A stretch of DNA of 64,000 bases, from contig NC_014816.1 of assembly GCF_000175215.2 (NCBI RefSeq), forward strand, positions 2,415,001 to 2,479,000. Direction: 5' to 3'. Below the pieces are notes generated by a model, which was not told the origin of the DNA, searched no databases, and was given only the letters and a program-made list of their open reading frames with translations. The stretch comes from Asticcacaulis excentricus CB 48 (GTDB taxonomy: Bacteria > Pseudomonadota > Alphaproteobacteria > Caulobacterales > Caulobacteraceae). This document shows positions 59,179 through 64,000 of the stretch, one piece after another. How positions within the stretch are numbered: position 1 is the stretch's first letter; every line of letters starts with the position of its first letter. The position numbers and the translations under genes were made by a program.

Positions 59179-60414
59179 ATGCCTCAGAATTTTAGTGAAA
59201 ATCATGCAAAGCAATTCGTAGTTCTTGTTGGCGGCAGGGGGACAAGACTCGGCAACCTCACGGCCACCACCCCAAAGCCGTTGATGCAAATCACCGACAA
59301 TGAAGTTTTCTTAGATTTTCTGTTGCGTAATGTCGCCCGGCAAGGCTTCGATGAGATTTTGCTGCTTGCGGGCCATCTCGGTGACGCAGTCTACAACCGA
59401 TATCACGGAGCCGTTTTTGGCACCGCAAAAGTGGCGGTTTTGATCGAGCCGCACCCCATGGGTACTGGCGGCGCTCTGAACTTTGCGAGAGATCATCTCC
59501 ATGACTCGTTCCTGGTGGCCAACGGGGACACACTTTTTGATATCAATTTTCGGGCGCTTGACCAATTGCGTCAGGCCAGTTCAGATTTTGCCGCCGTCAT
59601 CGCTTTGCGATGCGTGCCCGACGTGCGCAGGTTTGGATCGGTTACGTTAGACGGCCAAACTGTCGTCGGATTCAATGAGAAATGCGATCTTCCGGAAGCA
59701 GTTGAAGGGGTAATCAATGGCGGAATATACGCACTCGATAGGACGGTATTAGATTTCCTTCCCGAGGGTCCTTCTTCGATCGAAAATGACCTTTTCCCCT
59801 TGCTCGCAAAAGCAGGGAAACTTGGAGGCATTGCGTCTCATGGCTATTTTCTGGACATTGGCCTCCCGGAAACGCTCGCGATCGCCAAACAGGATCTACC
59901 CTATCAACGTCGTCCAGCGATGTTCTTGGATCGAGACGGGGTAATCAACATCGACAGCGGATACGTTGGCCGCATAGAAGATTTTATATGGGTAGATGGA
60001 GCCAAAGAAACCATCCGAAGAGCCAATGACTCCGGTTTTGCAGTTATTGTGGTGACAAATCAAGCTGGTGTCGCGCGAGGGTTTTATAGCGAGGGCGATG
60101 TCGAAGCTTTGCATCGATACATACAATTGCAACTTTTCAATTTTGGAGCTTTTATAGATGCGTTTTATTACTGCCCGTATCATGCTGACGCCGTGACCGA
60201 TCATTACCGGCACGCCAATCATCCTGACCGAAAGCCGAACCCCGGCATGATTCAACGGGCTATCGGCGAGCATAAACTATCGCCAGACCAATCGATCTTG
60301 ATTGGCGATCAAGCGACTGATATCCAAGCGGCAGGAGCCGTAGGGATTAGAGGTTACTTGTTTCAAGGGGGAAACTTAGAGGAATTTATCGCGTCTATTT
60401 GGCCAGACAAATAA
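59179..60414 (+). CDS. Fused heptose-1-phosphate nucleotidyltransferase (HddC-like) and heptose-bisphosphate phosphatase (GmhB-like)
   Basis: The first half (about 1-235) is a nucleotidyltransferase: VVLVGGRGTRLGNLTATTPKPL, VANGDTLFDINF and GGIYALDRTVLDFLP, as in HddC, which activates D,D-heptose-1-phosphate with a nucleotide. The second half (about 245-411) is a HAD phosphatase: MFLDRDGVINIDSGYVG, VTNQAGVARGFYSE, YCPYHAD, KPNPGM and GDQATDIQAA, as in GmhB. The zinc site of classic GmhB is only half kept (the C-x-H in YCPYHAD, but no second Cys pair). Start at 59179 is uncertain; GTG at 59164 is the alternative. The pair of activities points to a nucleotide-heptose precursor. Confidence 0.8.
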   Translation: MPQNFSENHAKQFVVLVGGRGTRLGNLTATTPKPLMQITDNEVFLDFLLRNVARQGFDEILLLAGHLGDAVYNRYHGAVFGTAKVAVLIEPHPMGTGGALNFARDHLHDSFLVANGDTLFDINFRALDQLRQASSDFAAVIALRCVPDVRRFGSVTLDGQTVVGFNEKCDLPEAVEGVINGGIYALDRTVLDFLPEGPSSIENDLFPLLAKAGKLGGIASHGYFLDIGLPETLAIAKQDLPYQRRPAMFLDRDGVINIDSGYVGRIEDFIWVDGAKETIRRANDSGFAVIVVTNQAGVARGFYSEGDVEALHRYIQLQLFNFGAFIDAFYYCPYHADAVTDHYRHANHPDRKPNPGMIQRAIGEHKLSPDQSILIGDQATDIQAAGAVGIRGYLFQGGNLEEFIASIWPDK

Positions 60415-60453
60415 CTGTCTATTATAGAAAAATATAAAAATTGGCGACACAGC

Positions 60454-63400
60454 ATGAAAACGAAACAATCTAAAAACTCAAACGTTATCACCAAGGCGAG
60501 GATTCAATCTCGCTCAATTGACGCCATGGAAATTGAACTTAAGTCTCAAATATACAATTTAAAAGTTGATATCTCAGAACTTATTAAAAGAAATTCTCTA
60601 TTAGTAAAACAAATAGATTCAGATCTACGAAAAAATGCGGAATTGAAGTCTCTGATTTCAGAACTCGAGACATCTAATCAATTTTACAAAAAGAGATATG
60701 AAGATATCTCATCAGAATTCAATCCTCTTCAGGAGATGGGGGAGTCTCTTAAATTACGCATTTATGAACTAGAAGAGCGTTACTCACGCTTAACGGATAC
60801 ACTGATCCAAGAGCGGCAGGAATGCACAACTGAACTCTTAACGGATATCAAGTGGACGGTTATACTTACGCTCAAAGTGGGTCCGAAAAAGGCATTAAGC
60901 GCCCTTCTAGGCGTAATCGCATTGAGGGCATCGGGGCAGTTTGACGAAAGATATTACAAGTCTCAGCTAAATTTTAGCACAAGAAACAGTAATCTTTTAT
61001 GGCATTATGTTGTAAACGGGGCCGAGAACCAATTAAATCCCAATTCAGCTTTCAATACTCATGTTTATCTGCATAATTATCCCGATGTATTACGTGCCGG
61101 AATAAATCCTTTCGTTCACTACATCCAAAGTGGGCGTTTTGAAGGGCGCTCGAGCGCACCTCTTCTAGATGACGCGTTTATTAGCATTCAACCTTTGCAT
61201 GCCGAAACGAGAGACGCCGCACAAGCCGTCACTCAGCCCAGCGAATCCACTGAGGTGCAAACCGACGCGTCGAATGAAGAACCTCAGTTAGAAACTCTAC
61301 CTCAGACCGCGCTGTCGGAGCCCCTATCGAACGAGGCCTCGAAGGGAACGCTTATCAATGACATTCATTGGTCCGTACGGACGGCTATAAAATACGGTAT
61401 CAAGCGAGCTGTCGATGGATACCGCTCGGTCCAAGTCATACGCCGTCAAGGCAATTTCAATCAGGCGTTTTATGCGGAACAGGTAGGCTTGAGGCTTAGG
61501 CCCAAGCATCATGTTTGGCATTACGTGATTGAAGGATCACGTTGCGGCTTTGATCCCTCACCCAACTTTAGCGCCGAGAAGTACCTCACCTTTTATGACG
61601 ATGTGAAAGCATCCGGAAGAGAACCGTATGCGCACTATCTAAAGTTCGGCATCCGCGAAAACCGGACGATTGTCCCTTCGCAATCACCGTTCGCCGAGAA
61701 CCACTCAATTCCGCAAGAGAAGGGCGTGCCCTGTGGGTTGGAGGACCGCCCGACATTTGAATGGCTGTACCAGAAATACGGGCCGTCGACGGCGCAGGGG
61801 TTAGGCCCTTATGACATCAGACCTGATGATGATGTCCTAATCGCCGCCGAAGTCGGAACGCATTTCCTCACACAATTCGAACTTTTGGGCGAACAGCCAA
61901 ATTTTGTCGATGCCGCGGCTAACCTTGGCGAACAGATACCCAATGCCAAAGTTGTCGCGAGCGACGAGGAAACAGTCGACGTTTCTATTGTTATCCCGGT
62001 ATACGGACAACTCCCGTATACTCTAAACTGCATACACTCCCTACTCAGCCATACCAGTAAATATTCGTTCGAAATAATCGTTGGTGATGATGCAAGTCTC
62101 GACTCGACACAGGATGTACTACCGACGATACCACATATCCGTTACGTGCGACAGGAAGTGAATTCTGGGTTCATCCAGAACTCTAACAGCGCCGCATCAT
62201 ATGCCCGAGGTGACTGGATCGTACTTCTTAACAACGATGTTCGGGTCGTTGATGGTTGGCTCGATGAACTCATCGACTCGTTTGAAGCCTTTCCGCGGGC
62301 AGGCTTAATTGGATCAAAACTTTTGTATCCCGACGGAAGCTTGCAGGAAGCCGGTGGAATAATCTGGCAAGATGGCTCGGCCTGGAACTACGGCCGGAAC
62401 GATGACCCCAATCGACCTCGATACAATCATGCCCGCCAAATCGACTACGCTTCTGGCTGTGCAATCGCCCTACCAAGTCGACTATGGAGGGAACTCAACG
62501 GCTTCGACACGCATTTTATCCCTGCATATTGTGAAGACTCAGACCTTGCTTTCCGCGTACGATCCGCCGGATATGAAACCTGGTATCAACCCTTGGCCAA
62601 GGTCATTCACTATGAGGGCAAAACCTCCGGTACAGACGTTACGACGAGTGTAAAAGCGTTTCAGGTGACAAACAGTCGGAAGCTATTCGAGCGCTGGAGC
62701 GAAGAACTCTCTGCACACCGCGAGAACGGCGTCGAACCAGAATTCGAGCGTGAACGCAACATTCAAAAGCGCGTTCTTGTTGTTGATGCGACGAACCCAA
62801 CCCCTTGGGCTGATGCAGGCTCGGTCACAACAACCCTTACAATCCAAATTTTTCAACAACTTGGATACAAAGTATACTTTGTGCCCCAGGATAATTTTCT
62901 GTATGAAAGACGCTCTGTCCAGGCCCTCCAACGCCTGGGCGTAGAATGTGCGTACGCACCTTATGAGGTCAATTTCACTTCATATATGGCGAAATACGGA
63001 CACCTGTTCGATATAGTTCAGGTATTTAGATTTTCTGTTGCCGAAAAGTGTTTGAATGATATTCGCACTTTTGCTCCGCAAGCAAAAGTTATCTTTAACA
63101 ATATGGACCTTCACTTCCTTCGACTTCAACGACAGGCAGAGCTTATTGGCGATCCAACAGGATTAGCGGCTGCTGATGCCGTAAAGACAAGGGAACTTGA
63201 GGTGATTAACGCCGTTGACTTCACGGTCGTGCCCTCAACGCTAGAAGCGAGAATACTTAATGAGTTACTGCCCGATACGCCCGTAGAAGTTTTTCCATAT
63301 ATGACTGAGTTCGTTGGAACGGACGTGCCCTACGCCAACCGAAAAGACATTATGTTTTTAGGCGGGTTTGGGCACACACCCAATCAAGATGCCGTTGAAT

Positions 63401-63870
63401 ACTTCATGGAAGCCATTTGGCCTCATTTGAAACGGAAGCTGCCAGAGGCTCGCTACATCATTGCCGGCGCAAACCCACCAGACAAGATCCGCGAGTATGC
63501 CGATGACCGAGTATTGGTCACAGGCATGATTGACGATCTTGGACCCTGGTTTGACCGTTGCAGGGTCTTTGCTGCCTCAATCCGGTTTGGAGCTGGCGTA
63601 AAAGGTAAAGTTTCAACAGCGATGGCTCATGGCTTACCGGTAGTGGCAACGACATGTGCCGCTGAGGGTATGAGTCTTGTTGACCATGAACATTTCATTT
63701 TGGCGGATGACCCGATAGAATTTGCAAACGCGATCGTCGAGCTCTACTGCGATGAAGACAAGTGGACGAACATGTCGAAACAAGGGCAAATGTTCGTTAA
63801 GGAGAACAACTCTAAGGGCATGGGAGTTAAGCTAGCCCATTCGATAATTGAAAGAATGCAAAGCAGATAA
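60454..63870 (+). CDS. Giant multi-domain glycosyltransferase (coiled coil, two repeats, GT2, GT4), 1138 residues
   Basis: The protein has a charged coiled-coil N-terminus (about 20-125). Two copies of a module of about 110 residues follow (about 128-237 and 298-408), each with a membrane-like segment (WTVILTLKVGPKKA; WSVRTAIKYGIKRA), WHYV, then a tail with HYIQSGRFEGRS or HYLKFGIRENRT. A GT2 domain (about 507-700; VSIVIPVYGQLPYTLNC, LLNNDVRVVDGWLDE, YCEDSDLAFRVRSAG) and a GT4-like domain (about 770-1138; ADAGSVTTTLTIQIFQQLG, FIRFGAGVKGK-type end) close it. It is 39 bp after the heptose gene and is followed by a terminator. Confidence 0.85.
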   Translation: MKTKQSKNSNVITKARIQSRSIDAMEIELKSQIYNLKVDISELIKRNSLLVKQIDSDLRKNAELKSLISELETSNQFYKKRYEDISSEFNPLQEMGESLKLRIYELEERYSRLTDTLIQERQECTTELLTDIKWTVILTLKVGPKKALSALLGVIALRASGQFDERYYKSQLNFSTRNSNLLWHYVVNGAENQLNPNSAFNTHVYLHNYPDVLRAGINPFVHYIQSGRFEGRSSAPLLDDAFISIQPLHAETRDAAQAVTQPSESTEVQTDASNEEPQLETLPQTALSEPLSNEASKGTLINDIHWSVRTAIKYGIKRAVDGYRSVQVIRRQGNFNQAFYAEQVGLRLRPKHHVWHYVIEGSRCGFDPSPNFSAEKYLTFYDDVKASGREPYAHYLKFGIRENRTIVPSQSPFAENHSIPQEKGVPCGLEDRPTFEWLYQKYGPSTAQGLGPYDIRPDDDVLIAAEVGTHFLTQFELLGEQPNFVDAAANLGEQIPNAKVVASDEETVDVSIVIPVYGQLPYTLNCIHSLLSHTSKYSFEIIVGDDASLDSTQDVLPTIPHIRYVRQEVNSGFIQNSNSAASYARGDWIVLLNNDVRVVDGWLDELIDSFEAFPRAGLIGSKLLYPDGSLQEAGGIIWQDGSAWNYGRNDDPNRPRYNHARQIDYASGCAIALPSRLWRELNGFDTHFIPAYCEDSDLAFRVRSAGYETWYQPLAKVIHYEGKTSGTDVTTSVKAFQVTNSRKLFERWSEELSAHRENGVEPEFERERNIQKRVLVVDATNPTPWADAGSVTTTLTIQIFQQLGYKVYFVPQDNFLYERRSVQALQRLGVECAYAPYEVNFTSYMAKYGHLFDIVQVFRFSVAEKCLNDIRTFAPQAKVIFNNMDLHFLRLQRQAELIGDPTGLAAADAVKTRELEVINAVDFTVVPSTLEARILNELLPDTPVEVFPYMTEFVGTDVPYANRKDIMFLGGFGHTPNQDAVEYFMEAIWPHLKRKLPEARYIIAGANPPDKIREYADDRVLVTGMIDDLGPWFDRCRVFAASIRFGAGVKGKVSTAMAHGLPVVATTCAAEGMSLVDHEHFILADDPIEFANAIVELYCDEDKWTNMSKQGQMFVKENNSKGMGVKLAHSIIERMQSR

Positions 63871-63878
63871 CTCTATGA

Positions 63879-63909
63879 TTAAGGCCAGCCCTTAAAGGAC
63901 TGGCCTTAA
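63879..63909 (+). terminator. Hairpin terminator after the last glycosyltransferase
   Basis: TTAAGGCCAG (63879-63888) pairs perfectly with CTGGCCTTAA (63900-63909), with an 11-base loop, eight bases past the stop codon. The T-run after it is weak. Confidence 0.7.
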
Positions 63910-63939
63910 TCTATTTGAAGACTAATCTATTTGAAGACA
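63908..63939. repeat. Tandem repeat of a 16-bp unit
   Basis: AATCTATTTGAAGAC(T/A) occurs twice head to tail (63908-63923 and 63924-63939). The minus strand from 64000 to about 63910 is open (ending RELLGRAGMTMSS...FK-stop) and could be the end of a leftward gene, but this is not supported enough to call. Confidence 0.6.
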
Positions 63940-64000
63940 TTGTCATCCCGGCGCGACCCAAGAGTTCACGCCCTCGACTATCAATCGGCACACGACAGGT

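Overview
The window looks like chromosomal DNA of a Caulobacteraceae alphaproteobacterium, most likely Asticcacaulis. The basis is a lasso-peptide locus with an AtxE-type isopeptidase and a FecI/FecR/TonB uptake module (the layout known from the Asticcacaulis astexin and benenodin loci), an alphaproteobacterial LexA box (GTTC-N7-GTTC), and the general character of the housekeeping genes. Genus is inferred, not proven.

Layout. (1) 1-8337: right part of a lasso-peptide locus. The end of the leader protease (B) and the whole macrolactam cyclase (C) read rightward. They converge on a leftward regulon: a sigma factor with an N-terminal XRE domain, a FecR-like anti-sigma regulator, a TonB receptor with an STN signalling domain, and the lasso isopeptidase. 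The precursor gene must lie left of the window. (2) 8694-19437: a tightly coupled leftward type IV secretion operon, virB2-B3-B4-B6-B5-B8-B9-B10-B11-virD4, with no relaxase, VirB1 or VirB7 recognised and with B6 and B5 in swapped order. (3) 20121-23347: a scarred accessory segment. Two diverged direct repeats of about 300 bp, each holding a small membrane-protein gene, a terminator and the 3' end of ahcY, flank an AbiEi antitoxin with a huge upstream palindrome, a truncated AbiEii toxin, an integrase fragment and an intact HTH/PIN toxin-antitoxin pair. (4) 23300-29037: ahcY behind a palindromic operator, an ExoD-family gene, bioB, and a radical-SAM plus DUF4130 DNA-repair pair driven by a LexA-overlapped and apparently leaderless promoter. 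(5) 29191-32546: a two-gene unit, a surface lipoprotein with two TbpB-like halves and its Slam-type outer-membrane exporter.

(6) 32945-63909: a large surface-glycan region. It has rmlCBDA (dTDP-L-rhamnose), an M3 peptidase and glutamate racemase as housekeeping islands, then GT2, GT61 and GT-B glycosyltransferases, a WcbI/GSCFA/2OG-oxygenase-like cassette, a methyltransferase, a FAD-oxidoreductase/epimerase/TIM-barrel cassette, an O-antigen or capsule ABC exporter (Wzm/Wzt type), a hexapeptide acyltransferase, a fused heptose-1-phosphate nucleotidyltransferase/phosphatase, and two giant multi-domain glycosyltransferases of 1014 and 1138 residues. Rhamnose and perhaps a heptose supply precursors, the glycosyltransferases build and decorate the chain on the cytoplasmic side, and the ABC pair exports it. 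No rRNA, tRNA or CRISPR array was seen.

Protein identities come from recalled family motifs and context; no database search was possible.
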